A stretch of 64,000 nucleotides of DNA from a bacterium (GTDB lineage: Bacteria; SZUA-182; DTGQ01). Within the stretch, counting starts at the first letter, position 1. Each line of letters begins with the position of its first letter. The stretch is taken from assembly GCA_040755755.1 (NCBI GenBank), contig JBFLZW010000033.1, forward strand, positions 62,001-126,000, written 5' to 3'. Under the pieces are notes generated by a model. It was not told the origin of the DNA. It was given only the letters and a program-made list of their open reading frames with translations, and did no database searches. Shown here piece by piece: positions 55,513 to 64,000 of the stretch. A program made the position numbers and the translations under genes.

Positions 55513-56148
55513 GAGGCATATTCCCTGGTAATAATAGCTCGATAATGTTAAATCAGCCAGATTCCCGTGATCATACTGAACTACCTGATAATGGAGGCAC
55601 TTCTTTCCCCTCGCCAACCCGGGGGCGTCTCTTCTCCCTCGACCCAAGGGCAATATTATTACCTTATGGCAGCGATTTTCCCCCTCTCCCCTCCGGGTTT
55701 CAGGGGCGGACAGTTTTAATTTATCAGAGGCAGCCTCCTGTTGTTACTACCCCGGCATGCCGCACCCCAAGGAAAGCGGTGTCGTGCCACCGCAGTCCAA
55801 AGCGGCTGCCGCCGCAGTTGACGATAATTAGCCGCGTATTTAAGAAGACCTGCATTGAGTGCAAACTTAGCTTCTGTAAGTGCCATTCCGGATAGACGTG
55901 GTTATTTTTATACAGAAGTCATAGCGATCATACCAAAACAAAAGCAGGGGATGATCAATAATCAGGCAGGGCTTTTGGCCCGGCACCAGGCATGGCTTTT
56001 GACCGCAGGCAAAGGAGGGTATGAATCTTGCTTAAATCAGGATGAGGTTTAAAAGTTTAATCTACCCATAAGTATTAATCTCAGGATTAAGTGGTTATTA
56101 CACTATCATGTTTTCATTAGACCTGGTTGCAGAATGGAGGTAAGGTCG
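55513..56148 (+). promoter_or_regulatory. Leader of paralogue 2 with blocks A, B and C, copy 2
   Basis: Block A 55771-55815, block B 55865-55888 and the promoter-proximal block about 56007-56148 match the leader of paralogue 1, but without the IS4 fragment. The gene duplication therefore included several hundred bases of upstream DNA. A C-rich stretch near 55680-55710 resembles the 30784 palindrome type. No gene seen. Confidence 0.6.
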
Positions 56149-59100
56149 ATGAGTATGTATGAATCCGAGGACTTTGTACGTTTTTCCCTGAGAACAGCCG
56201 CTCGACGGTTAGGCTGTATTTGGTTGATGGTCCTGCTGATCATCGTGGGACGTAGCCTCGCTCAAGCTGCCAGCCTGACCGCAAGCGCAGCCACAGGTGC
56301 AATCCAGGGGAAGATTACTGACCAGAGTGGTCAGCGTCTGACCAATATTCAGGTCCTGGCTGTGCAGCAGCAAAGCGGCACTGCCGCGTATACCCCTTTC
56401 CCCTATGATCTCGGTGCTTTCCCACCCTGGATGCCAGAAGAATTAAGTAACGATCCCGATCTCTATCTTTATCCATATCGCTCGTATGGTGCTCCCGGTT
56501 TGGAATACACTCCTCCTCAGGTTTACAAGACCCTGAGCGAGGCTGATGGAACCTTTCTCCTCGGCAGTCTGCCGGACGGAAGGTACCGGCTCTGGGCTTA
56601 TGATCCCCAGGGCCGGGGATTTGCGCCCGCAATATTTGGCCTTGATGCCGGTCAGGGAGGGGGCAGCCTGTCCTCTTATTCATACCCTGCTGCTTCCAGC
56701 ATCCTGATCAGGGTCCATGCCGGGCAAACTGCCGGGCCGATCTCCCTGACCATGACTTTGGGCGGGAAACTGTCCGGCCAGGTGACCGATGCAGCCACCG
56801 GCAAGCCGATCAGCGGTGCCCGGATCACGGCTTCGAGCCAGAATACCCCCCCCGGCTTTTGTACCCTCTCCGATTCCAGCGGAAAGTTTACCTTTCCCGG
56901 TCTGCCGGTGGGAACCTGCTTGCTGGATGCAGGGGCTGAAGGATATATCGGCAGCAGTACCCTATACAGCCCGTCGATGAGTAATTATTATAGCGTATCA
57001 GCCGGTCAGACAACAGGCGGCTGTACCATCACCCTGAGGCGCGGCGGGAGCGTGTCCGGTAAAATCACCAGCAAGGTTGATGGAAAGCCGGTTGCCAATG
57101 CCGAAGTTGTCTGCTTCAAGGGAACAAGTGGTTATTTCATGTCTACTCCGGCTGTCAGCAAAGCCGATGGCACTTACCGCATCAGCGGTCTTGAGCCGGG
57201 CACCTATATTCCCCTGGTTCAGTATGCTCCCGGCTTTAAGGGTGCCTACTATCCGAATACCCAGGACCAGGAGCAGGCCGGTGAAATCCAGGTGGAAGAG
57301 GGGAAGGAGACAGGCTCCGTCAATCTTCAGCTCACCCCCACAGGAGGCAAGGGAATCATCCGGGGACGGATCATCGATAAGACAAGCGGCCTTCCGGTGG
57401 CAGGAATTCAGGTCAACCTGAATAAATCCTATTACGATTCCGCCAATCCCATTCCGCTTCCGCTCCCGGTGGTGGACCCTGTCCCGTTCCCGGAGCCCGG
57501 AAAAGCGGTTATCATGAGAAACCGGGCTGATGCAGTGTCAGGTGCCGCGCCGGTTAATGCAGTCAGCAGCGCATCCGCTCCTCAGACGGGGTATGCCACC
57601 TCCGGAGCGGCAACCACAACTGCCGGTCCCGAGATTCTATCCAGCGGCATGGCAGTTACGGTCACCGCCTCCGATGAACCTGCAATATCACCATTATCAA
57701 GTACCTCCGCCCTTCTGGGTTACGCCGCACCCTATGGCATGGTATCATCACCCCTCGATTCCCCAGTCTCTTCCCGCTCCTATCTGCCCTCTCTGGACTA
57801 CCCGCGCTTCAAGCCGGTCCTGACCGATGAGCAGGGAAGATTTGAATTTACCGGCCTGGAAAACGGCAGCTATGAATTGAACATCTATGATATGAGCGGC
57901 AAATATCTTGGCACCCGGTATCCGGAATATCCCAGGGGCAACTGGTCAGAGTATACCCCGGATTACCTTGAGCTGTCTGCACAGCAGCCTTCCATCGAAG
58001 GGATTGAGATTGCCCTGCAAAAAGGAGGGACCCTTGAAGGCAAGGTCATGGCCGGGTCCACCCCGTTAGCCGGAATTTCTGTCAGCGTCATAAGCTCAGG
58101 CACCGGGTATAAGGGAGCGTATGGTTATCCCCTCTATGCCAGCAGCTATTATTACGGCGGCGGGTCACAGGATATGACCGATACGGATGGAGAATTCGTC
58201 ATCCGCGGCCTGGCGGAAGACGGGTATATGGTGCTGGCTGTGAGCCAGACAGGAACCCATAACTACCTGCCCACATTCTGCCTGGATCAGAATGCAGGGG
58301 AAGAAACGCCGCGTACGTTCAAAGTTACTCCAGGCAGCACCACCAGCGGCATCGTAATCACCATGAAGCCGGGTGCCTCCATCAGCGGCAGGGTTGTGGA
58401 CAAGGCCGGAAGACCCCTGGCCGGAATCATGATGTCCGCAGACCCTGAAGACTATTCTTCTTATAACCCGGAGAAATGGGGGGATAGTTATTACTATGCA
58501 TCCAGCACAAATGCCGTGACCGCGCAGGATGGAACTTATACCCTGGCCGGTCTGTCCAAAGGAACCTATATCCTGCGGGCCTGGGATCAGAATCAGAAAT
58601 ACCTGGACGGCTGTCAGTCAGGCTTTACCGTCTCTCCTCCGGACCAGGTTTCAGCGCCTGATATGATCCTGGCGAAGAGCCTGATTCTCTCCGGGAAGGT
58701 AACTTCCACAGACGGTACACCTCTGGCTGAGGTCATGGTTTGCGCTACCCTCGATTCCTCTCCGGCAGGCAGCAGCGGCAAGGAACCTGTCCGCACCGCG
58801 AATCAGCAGACCGGGGCCTACGACTCCTGCTCTGCTTATTCTTCTCCGAGGTACCAGGCACAAGGCTACACCGGCAAAGACGGCACCTATCAGATAACCG
58901 GCCTTATGACTGGAACCTACCGGCTTGAGGCTGTCGATCATACGAATGGATACCTGTCAGCCCAATATGGGACCGGTTCTTCGCCCGCGCTCGTAACCGG
59001 GGCAGAGGGCGAGGAGAAGACCGGCCTTGACTTTCGCCTCAGCCGGGGTGGAATAGTGAAGGGTAGGGTTTACGATCAGGCAACCGGTGAGCCGGTTTCC

Positions 59101-62100
59101 GGCCTGACGGTTATGGCCCGGTTGATGCCTTCAGGCGAATATTCCTATCCTGCTGAACAGACGGGCAGTGGCGGCGGATATACCGGATATGCCACCTATG
59201 GAACCTCGTATGTTTCTCCGGCAGGCGATAGCGGATACGGCTATGCTGTTCCAGAGATGACGCCTGAAGCATCGATGGTGCAACAAGAGCCGGATTCAGA
59301 TGACGGCCAGGGGAATCTCTACATTAAGGATTACCGGGCACAGGCAGGTGAAGAGGTAGAAATTCCGGTCGTCCTCCAGACAGGCTCACATGAGGTTTCC
59401 TCCCTTGGCTTTGAAGTTATCTATGATCCGGGTGCTCTGGAATACCTCGGCTTTGAGAAGTCAAAGTTGGCTTCTTCCCTGAGCATGTTCGATGCTTCCC
59501 TGCTCGATCACGGCAGGATCAGGATCGGCGGATATTCTTTCACCGGCTCTATCCCGGAAGGGGCAGATGATTTTCTGGTCCTGTTGAAATTCAGGGTTGG
59601 CGATGGGCTCCTGAACCAATGTTATCCTCTGGAGCTGGAAAACCTCATGGACGATCTGGCTGGTTTTGCCACAAGAAACGGATCTTTCTGTGCCGCCAGT
59701 GCCGAATCCTTCGGGAGTTATCCTGCTTCGATGATATCTGCCACACCCATACTTCCGGTTATACCTGGTGGCCCGGTAATCACACCTGGCGGTACAGTAA
59801 TCGCACCCACGGTAGTTAAGCCCATTGAGCCCCCCATCGTACCCACGACAGAGCCTCCATCCATATCACCGCTCCCACCGCCTCCTCCGGCGACGACCAG
59901 TATAATGCCGACCGACTATGGGCGGTATCCCGGCTATATACCGGGGCAGATTACTTATTATTACTCAACTCCCACTGACAGCCAGGGGAATTACACCCTG
60001 CAAGGGCTTCCGGCTGGTAAATACCTGCTGGTAATTTCAACAACTGAGAAAAATTATCTGGCTCAATACTATCCGGGTGTCAGCAGCGAGAGCGAAGCCA
60101 CCCCGATCGAGATCAGTGCCGACCAGGTTGTCGAGAATATCAACTTTAGCCTGGCTCCGGGCATTATCCTCAAGGGCGTAGTCAAGGATGCCGCAACCGG
60201 CAGACCGATAACCACAGGATGTTTGGTCAGATTAACCACCGGGCAGGGGTTGGATATCGGCAGGAACACCTCTACCAGTTCAACCGGGGAGTACCAGTTC
60301 AAGGGACTTCGTCCGGGTACCTGCCTGGTTCAGGCTACCGGCTGCCAGTATTATCATGACGGCTTTTATCGGCTGCCGGGTACTGATCCGAAGGCATCCA
60401 GCCCCGTCACCATCTCCGCCCCCGGTCCGGTGGAAGGGATCGATATCCTTGTCCAGCCCAAAGCCTCGATCAGCGGACGGGTAGTGGATGAGATCGACCA
60501 TCAGACACCATTGGCCAGGATACTGATTACGGCCATTCCATCGCTGTATTCAAATCTTTCCGCCAGATATTATTACGGGTATCAGGCAATCACCGATGCT
60601 GATGGCCGGTACACCATCAATGGCCTGGAAGAAGGGGATTACCTGATCATGGCCCGTGATCCTGCCCATGTCTACGGCCAGGAATATTACAAAGATGTCC
60701 CCGTCAATCAGCCGGACAAAGCCACAGCCGTTCATGTCGCCCGTTCGGAAGTCAGAGGAGGAATCGACCTTGAGCTTCAGGTAGGGGAAACCTATACCGG
60801 CACCGGCAGCAGTCAGAAGCAATCAACGAGCGGCGCATATTATGGAAGTTCTACGGTTCCAGGCTCGGTCTATGGTTACTCTAACTATTACCTCCAGGCA
60901 ACCGGAAGCTCTGACCTTTATGGCGGCCTGGCTGGCTATGGTGCCGGACTTGGCGGCCTGGATGCAGACCGGCAGGCGCAATGGTATGCGTCTCAAACCG
61001 CGACAGCTCAAAATCCGGCTCAGAGTCCGATCCCACCGGAACAGGCACCCAATACTCAGCCTCCGGAGATCACTTCATCAAATTCCGTGGACAGGGTCAA
61101 GGCAGGCCGCACCTTTACCTATAAGGTTGAGGTGAAAAGCTCAGCAGATAATACCCCCCTAAAGCACAGCCTGCTGCTGGGACCGGAGGGCATGGACATC
61201 GATCCTGATACCGGTCTGGTTCAATGGACTCCGTCCAACAAAGATGCCGGATCGTGCATTGTTCAGGTAATGGTCGATAACGGCAACGGGCAGGTAGCTT
61301 CGCAATCCTTCCGCCTGCGGGTCGAGGAAGACAAGACACCGCCTGAGGAAGTCAAAGGTCTGACTGCTGTGAAAGGAGATAGGAAGGTCATCCTTTCCTG
61401 GATACCCGCTGCGGACCGCGATGGCGATCTGGCAGATCAGATTCTGTATATCAGGGAAGGGCAGAAGGACAGTACGGTGATCAGCCTTGGAAAAAACACT
61501 TCCGGATATACCGTGGAGAATCTGAAGAATGATCAGCAGTATACCTTCAGGATTGCGACAGTGGACAAACTGGAGAATGCCAGCACCGGCGTGACCGTAA
61601 CCGCAACTCCCGGCAGGGAGCAGGCTGCCACTACGGTGGCTTCCCCGTGGTCATCCTGGTATACAGGGCTTACTGCAACGAATTACCTGTTCGCAGGAAA
61701 TACGGGCACAGCAGGTCTGTGGGGAACCCTGCCATCCCTGAATTTTTCTTCAGGATATTCGGTCTGGCCTGGCATCGGCATGTGGGGAACAACCTCACCT
61801 TCCTGGGCATCTTCTTCCTGGACATCTTCTTCATTGGTTCAGTCTAACAACCTTTTCGGTTCGTCGAACCTCTGGTCATCTTCGTCCGTGTCATCGCCAT
61901 TCTGGCCAGGCAACACAAGTGCTCTGGGACTGCTGCTGAATCTTTCGTCAGGTACATCCCTGAATTCCTCAGCGGCCAGTTCCTGGTTGACTAATTCCTC
62001 GACAGGCTCCTGGGGAGGAAATTCCGGAACGAGATATCTCTGGGGTTCAGATAACCAAGATTCGTGGACCCGGAACCTGCAATCATGGTATCTTTTATAC

Positions 62101-62103
62101 TAA
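56149..62103 (+). CDS. Giant secreted carboxypeptidase-regulatory-like repeat protein with cohesin-like insert, paralogue 2
   Basis: A 1984-residue paralogue of the 50468 protein with the same signal peptide, repeats, putative-Ig, fibronectin-III and Trp/Ser/Gly tail. It differs by two insertions. One is a Pro/Ser/Ala linker near residues 440-545. The other is a cohesin-like domain at about residues 1053-1185 (YRAQAGEEVEIPVVLQT, LGFEVIYDPGALEYLGFE, GRIRIGGYSFTG, FLVLLKFRVGDG), followed by a Pro-rich linker. Cohesins bind dockerins; no dockerin is visible in the window. The start ATG 56149 has GGAGGT 6 bases upstream. A strong terminator follows. Confidence 0.88.
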   Translation: MSMYESEDFVRFSLRTAARRLGCIWLMVLLIIVGRSLAQAASLTASAATGAIQGKITDQSGQRLTNIQVLAVQQQSGTAAYTPFPYDLGAFPPWMPEELSNDPDLYLYPYRSYGAPGLEYTPPQVYKTLSEADGTFLLGSLPDGRYRLWAYDPQGRGFAPAIFGLDAGQGGGSLSSYSYPAASSILIRVHAGQTAGPISLTMTLGGKLSGQVTDAATGKPISGARITASSQNTPPGFCTLSDSSGKFTFPGLPVGTCLLDAGAEGYIGSSTLYSPSMSNYYSVSAGQTTGGCTITLRRGGSVSGKITSKVDGKPVANAEVVCFKGTSGYFMSTPAVSKADGTYRISGLEPGTYIPLVQYAPGFKGAYYPNTQDQEQAGEIQVEEGKETGSVNLQLTPTGGKGIIRGRIIDKTSGLPVAGIQVNLNKSYYDSANPIPLPLPVVDPVPFPEPGKAVIMRNRADAVSGAAPVNAVSSASAPQTGYATSGAATTTAGPEILSSGMAVTVTASDEPAISPLSSTSALLGYAAPYGMVSSPLDSPVSSRSYLPSLDYPRFKPVLTDEQGRFEFTGLENGSYELNIYDMSGKYLGTRYPEYPRGNWSEYTPDYLELSAQQPSIEGIEIALQKGGTLEGKVMAGSTPLAGISVSVISSGTGYKGAYGYPLYASSYYYGGGSQDMTDTDGEFVIRGLAEDGYMVLAVSQTGTHNYLPTFCLDQNAGEETPRTFKVTPGSTTSGIVITMKPGASISGRVVDKAGRPLAGIMMSADPEDYSSYNPEKWGDSYYYASSTNAVTAQDGTYTLAGLSKGTYILRAWDQNQKYLDGCQSGFTVSPPDQVSAPDMILAKSLILSGKVTSTDGTPLAEVMVCATLDSSPAGSSGKEPVRTANQQTGAYDSCSAYSSPRYQAQGYTGKDGTYQITGLMTGTYRLEAVDHTNGYLSAQYGTGSSPALVTGAEGEEKTGLDFRLSRGGIVKGRVYDQATGEPVSGLTVMARLMPSGEYSYPAEQTGSGGGYTGYATYGTSYVSPAGDSGYGYAVPEMTPEASMVQQEPDSDDGQGNLYIKDYRAQAGEEVEIPVVLQTGSHEVSSLGFEVIYDPGALEYLGFEKSKLASSLSMFDASLLDHGRIRIGGYSFTGSIPEGADDFLVLLKFRVGDGLLNQCYPLELENLMDDLAGFATRNGSFCAASAESFGSYPASMISATPILPVIPGGPVITPGGTVIAPTVVKPIEPPIVPTTEPPSISPLPPPPPATTSIMPTDYGRYPGYIPGQITYYYSTPTDSQGNYTLQGLPAGKYLLVISTTEKNYLAQYYPGVSSESEATPIEISADQVVENINFSLAPGIILKGVVKDAATGRPITTGCLVRLTTGQGLDIGRNTSTSSTGEYQFKGLRPGTCLVQATGCQYYHDGFYRLPGTDPKASSPVTISAPGPVEGIDILVQPKASISGRVVDEIDHQTPLARILITAIPSLYSNLSARYYYGYQAITDADGRYTINGLEEGDYLIMARDPAHVYGQEYYKDVPVNQPDKATAVHVARSEVRGGIDLELQVGETYTGTGSSQKQSTSGAYYGSSTVPGSVYGYSNYYLQATGSSDLYGGLAGYGAGLGGLDADRQAQWYASQTATAQNPAQSPIPPEQAPNTQPPEITSSNSVDRVKAGRTFTYKVEVKSSADNTPLKHSLLLGPEGMDIDPDTGLVQWTPSNKDAGSCIVQVMVDNGNGQVASQSFRLRVEEDKTPPEEVKGLTAVKGDRKVILSWIPAADRDGDLADQILYIREGQKDSTVISLGKNTSGYTVENLKNDQQYTFRIATVDKLENASTGVTVTATPGREQAATTVASPWSSWYTGLTATNYLFAGNTGTAGLWGTLPSLNFSSGYSVWPGIGMWGTTSPSWASSSWTSSSLVQSNNLFGSSNLWSSSSVSSPFWPGNTSALGLLLNLSSGTSLNSSAASSWLTNSSTGSWGGNSGTRYLWGSDNQDSWTRNLQSWYLLY

Positions 62104-62168
62104 ATACTCAGTAGCGGTAAGTACTGACAGAGGGAATTAACCCGGCCAGTCAGTCATACTCTTACCAT

Positions 62169-62206
62169 GATAGGCGGGGCCTTTCAACCCCGCCTATCGA
62201 TTTTTT
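62169..62206 (+). terminator. Rho-independent terminator after paralogue 2
   Basis: GATAGGCGGGG (62169-62179) pairs perfectly with CCCCGCCTATC (62188-62198), followed by GA and six T's. Confidence 0.93.
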
Positions 62207-62250
62207 GTCTGGAAAAGGTAGAAGGCGATTCAGGTGATGAGGAAATGGGA

Positions 62251-62919
62251 ATGAGATGGCAAAGCAGGATTCAATCATGGTCCGGATTAATTCTTACGAA
62301 GTTGTCCCAGAGCTTGATTTCATCTGTACAGGCCGCCTGCTGCGAAGGTTTTGAGATATGCTCTCCGGCAGGCTGCCTCCTGTTGTTCACCCTGCTCATC
62401 CTGCTTCCCGTGAGCCGGATAGCGGAAGCATCCCACTTTCAGGAGGTAACACCTACACCGACCTGGATGTATCTTTCCGGGCTTTTTACCATTGACGGCC
62501 AGGATGCAGTTACCGGCGACGAGGTCGGTGTATTCGATGAACGGGGGCTCCTTGTAGGCCGCACTACCGTTACGGTCAGGGGAAGATATGGCGTGATGAA
62601 AGTCTATGGGGATGACCCCGCCACTTCCAGGCACGATGGAGCAATTATCAACAGCAAGCTGACCCTTAAATTCTGGAAGGCAAGCTCAAGGACTGAGACC
62701 ATCATTACCCGGGATGATATATCTTTAATAATCCGGGGACCTTTTGGCCCATCAGACTTTCCTCTGCGATGGACGGGGCACAGGGATAAGTATGTCGTCC
62801 ATGTAGCGGCAAAGGAGAAAGCAACTCATGTCCCCCTTCTTTCAGGGTGGGGAGGGATTGCAGCCGCAGCCTTTCTGCTTCTCGTCCTGACTGTGTATGT
62901 GGAGAGAAAGATCGGTTAG
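62251..62919 (+). CDS. Exported protein with IPTL-CTERM-like sorting tail
   Basis: A 222-residue protein with an N-terminal export segment (LLLFTLLILLPVSRIAEA). The middle holds a beta-rich domain, WMYLSGLFTIDGQDAVTGDEVGVFDERGLLVGRTTV, common in secreted proteins of unknown role. The C-terminus VPLLSGWGGIAAAAFLLLVLT followed by VYVERK has the layout of IPTL-CTERM sorting signals: a VPxLSxWG motif, a hydrophobic helix and a basic end. It is probably processed and anchored at the envelope. ATG 62251 has GAGGA 7 bases upstream; the earlier in-frame ATG at 62167 is inside the preceding terminator. It converges with the next gene fragment by 4 bp. Confidence 0.75.
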   Translation: MRWQSRIQSWSGLILTKLSQSLISSVQAACCEGFEICSPAGCLLLFTLLILLPVSRIAEASHFQEVTPTPTWMYLSGLFTIDGQDAVTGDEVGVFDERGLLVGRTTVTVRGRYGVMKVYGDDPATSRHDGAIINSKLTLKFWKASSRTETIITRDDISLIIRGPFGPSDFPLRWTGHRDKYVVHVAAKEKATHVPLLSGWGGIAAAAFLLLVLTVYVERKIG

Positions 62920-63299
62920 TCTCCCGGCACAGGGCTCAGGAAGCGATGCACATCGACCAGGTTGGTGGACAAGTCCCACCAGCCATTTTTCAGGGAAGCG
63001 TAATCCGGCCCCTGCATGGCTGAAGCAAACCGCACGGAGTTAGCGAAGAAAAGCCATTGCCTTGTCCACCTTTGCTCGATTGCCTCGTCGAACGGATTGG
63101 TCCGGTCGGCTAACCCTCTCTGCCAGGCTCTGGAAAGGAGGACCGTAGCGGTCCTGGTCATTTTGTTGGTTTCCGAAACAGTGGAATCAAACCTGGCAAA
63201 GTGTCCATCTGTCCAGACAGAACCATGAACCCCATGATCCTCACCCATAACCGTATTCGTTCTGGGGGCAACACATTCATCACCAATAGCGGAGGAGAA
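62916..63299 (-). pseudogene. C-terminal fragment of a DUF1559-like pseudopilin (H-X9-DG type)
   Basis: The open stretch reads AIGDECVAPRTNTVMGEDHG then VHGSVWTDGHFARFDS. This resembles the His...DGH motif near the end of DUF1559/type II pseudopilin-like proteins. A TGA at 63300-63302 cuts it off upstream and no pilin N-terminus is visible, so I read it as a remnant. The start codon usually assignable (63246-63248) has no convincing ribosome site. A conserved function is not expected. Confidence 0.45.
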
Positions 63300-63366
63300 T
63301 CAATTTATCCTGGGTCCTGATTGCTAACCATTGACACAAGAAATGGAATATGTTAAAAGATATTGT

Positions 63367-64000
63367 TTAGTTTATGCGCCCGTAGCTCAGTAATGGATAG
63401 AGCAAGGGATTCCTAATCCCTGTGCCGGAGGTTCGAGTCCTCTCGGGCGCACTCAAATAATTCAGAGGGTTCAGGAAAATCATCTTTTCATGGCTCAGGA
63501 TTTTCTGAATAGCCCCAGTCGGCACTCCTTTGTGTTTCATAATTGAGGCACCGAAATGCCGGAGAGCATGAAACCGAAAATAGGTAACCCCTGCCTTCCT
63601 ACATAAAGTACGTAAGATCCTCTTGCGATCTATGTATGGCCCTTCTATCATTGCCCCTGTCTTGGAGCTCCGGCATCTTTGCCAGAATACCCAGGATTTG
63701 GTTTTATCCCTGGCCTTATACCTTTGGGAAAGGATGTCGTATACTCTTTTAGTCATTACCACCTTACGGCCGGTTAAGTGGCCTCCCTTTTTCTTCCTGG
63801 TATACAGGGTAATGGCCTTTTCCTCGAAATGAACATCGTCCCACGTCAGTTTGTTGATCTCTCCCACTCTTGCCACAGTATCCAGAATCATATACAGGTA
63901 ATCACGGGTATCTGAATCCGCGGCCATGACTACTTTCAATACATCTTCTTTGGATGGGATATACTTCCTTCTTTTTTCGATAGGGAGTTTTTTAATTTTA
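63367..64000 (-). pseudogene. Tyrosine recombinase (integrase), 3' end fused into the tRNA, 5' end outside the window
   Basis: The frame runs off the right edge. Catalytic-domain motifs are visible: ARVGEINKLTW (first Arg), HALRHFGASIM (HxxR) and ILSHEK. No Tyr lies at the usual spacing (about nine residues) after that His. The last 30 residues, from SAPERTRTSGTG onward, are simply the antisense of the tRNA-Arg gene. The native C-terminus is therefore missing, presumably replaced when recombination occurred at the tRNA attachment site. Likely an inactive relic marking one end of an integrated element that continues beyond the window. Confidence 0.8.
63376..63451 (+). tRNA. tRNA-Arg (anticodon CCT)
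   Basis: A complete 76-base cloverleaf: acceptor GCGCCCG/CGGGCGC, D-arm with GCTC/GAGC, anticodon stem AGGGA/TCCCT with loop TTCCTAA (anticodon CCT), T-arm loop TTCGAGT, discriminator A. CCA is not encoded. It serves as the attachment site next to the recombinase gene. Confidence 0.95.

Noticed and set aside
62167-62250. Start of the 62251 gene at ATG 62167
   Set aside because: That ATG lies within the stem of a strong terminator and has no ribosome site.
63367-63452. A genuine integrase C-terminus reading SAPERTRTSGTG
   Set aside because: This peptide is the antisense translation of the tRNA-Arg gene, a common artefact.

Overview
This 64 kb stretch of mid-GC DNA looks like a chromosomal segment of an uncultured Gram-negative bacterium. 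The signs are a type IV pilin, a lipoprotein, very large signal-peptide-bearing surface proteins, one IPTL-CTERM-like sorting tail and a dense set of two-component and cyclic-di-GMP genes. I cannot assign a phylum. The window opens inside cas8b of a subtype I-B CRISPR effector operon (cas8b-cas7-cas5, 1-3530). That operon runs straight into three decayed CRISPR repeats; no cas3, cas4, cas1 or cas2 follows. Next come a hybrid histidine kinase, a membrane-anchored metallophosphoesterase, small regulators, a toxin-antitoxin pair, leuS, a secreted Ig-like protein and a type IV pilin (3793-16184).

From 17 to 27 kb, six genes point the same way. They encode a class I lysyl-tRNA synthetase relative that has lost both catalytic signature motifs and is cut by an in-frame TAA, a periplasmic amino-acid-binding-type lipoprotein without a transporter, an aldehyde dehydrogenase-fold protein lacking the usual general-base residue, a HAMP histidine kinase with an enlarged DHp region, a REC-GAF-GGDEF-EAL regulator and an HDOD-GAF-GGDEF protein. 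The last five are packed with overlaps or gaps of 31 bp or less. They suggest one module that senses a small molecule and adjusts cyclic-di-GMP. I regard this as the best candidate for an undescribed system.

From 27 to 43 kb lies a minus-strand defence island. Its core is a DUF499 ATPase, a DUF1156 DNA methyltransferase and a SNF2 helicase with a C-terminal DUF3883-like domain, related to the DISARM/ARMADA-type arrays. AT-rich toxin-antitoxin genes (Phd-PIN, MNT-HEPN, VapBC), a DUF4160/DUF2442 pair and a DUF4143-type ATPase are interspersed. Several parts are switched off or broken. The methyltransferase carries a perfect 9-bp tandem duplication that creates an in-frame TAG, the HEPN gene is frameshifted, and an octamer repeat sits just upstream of the DUF499 gene. 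The helicase has an XRE-type DNA-binding domain fused at its N-terminus.

From 43 to 63 kb is a surface-protein locus. It holds a 2000-residue protein with LVIVD propellers that appear nested inside TIG domains, plus two tandem paralogues (1653 and 1984 residues) made of carboxypeptidase-regulatory-like repeats. The second paralogue has gained a cohesin-like domain. All three end in Trp/Ser/Gly-rich tails. A MITE-like element with target-site duplication, an IS4-type transposase fragment and repeated leader blocks lie between them. The window ends with a pseudopilin-like fragment, tRNA-Arg(CCT) and a tyrosine recombinase that runs into the tRNA and off the window edge.
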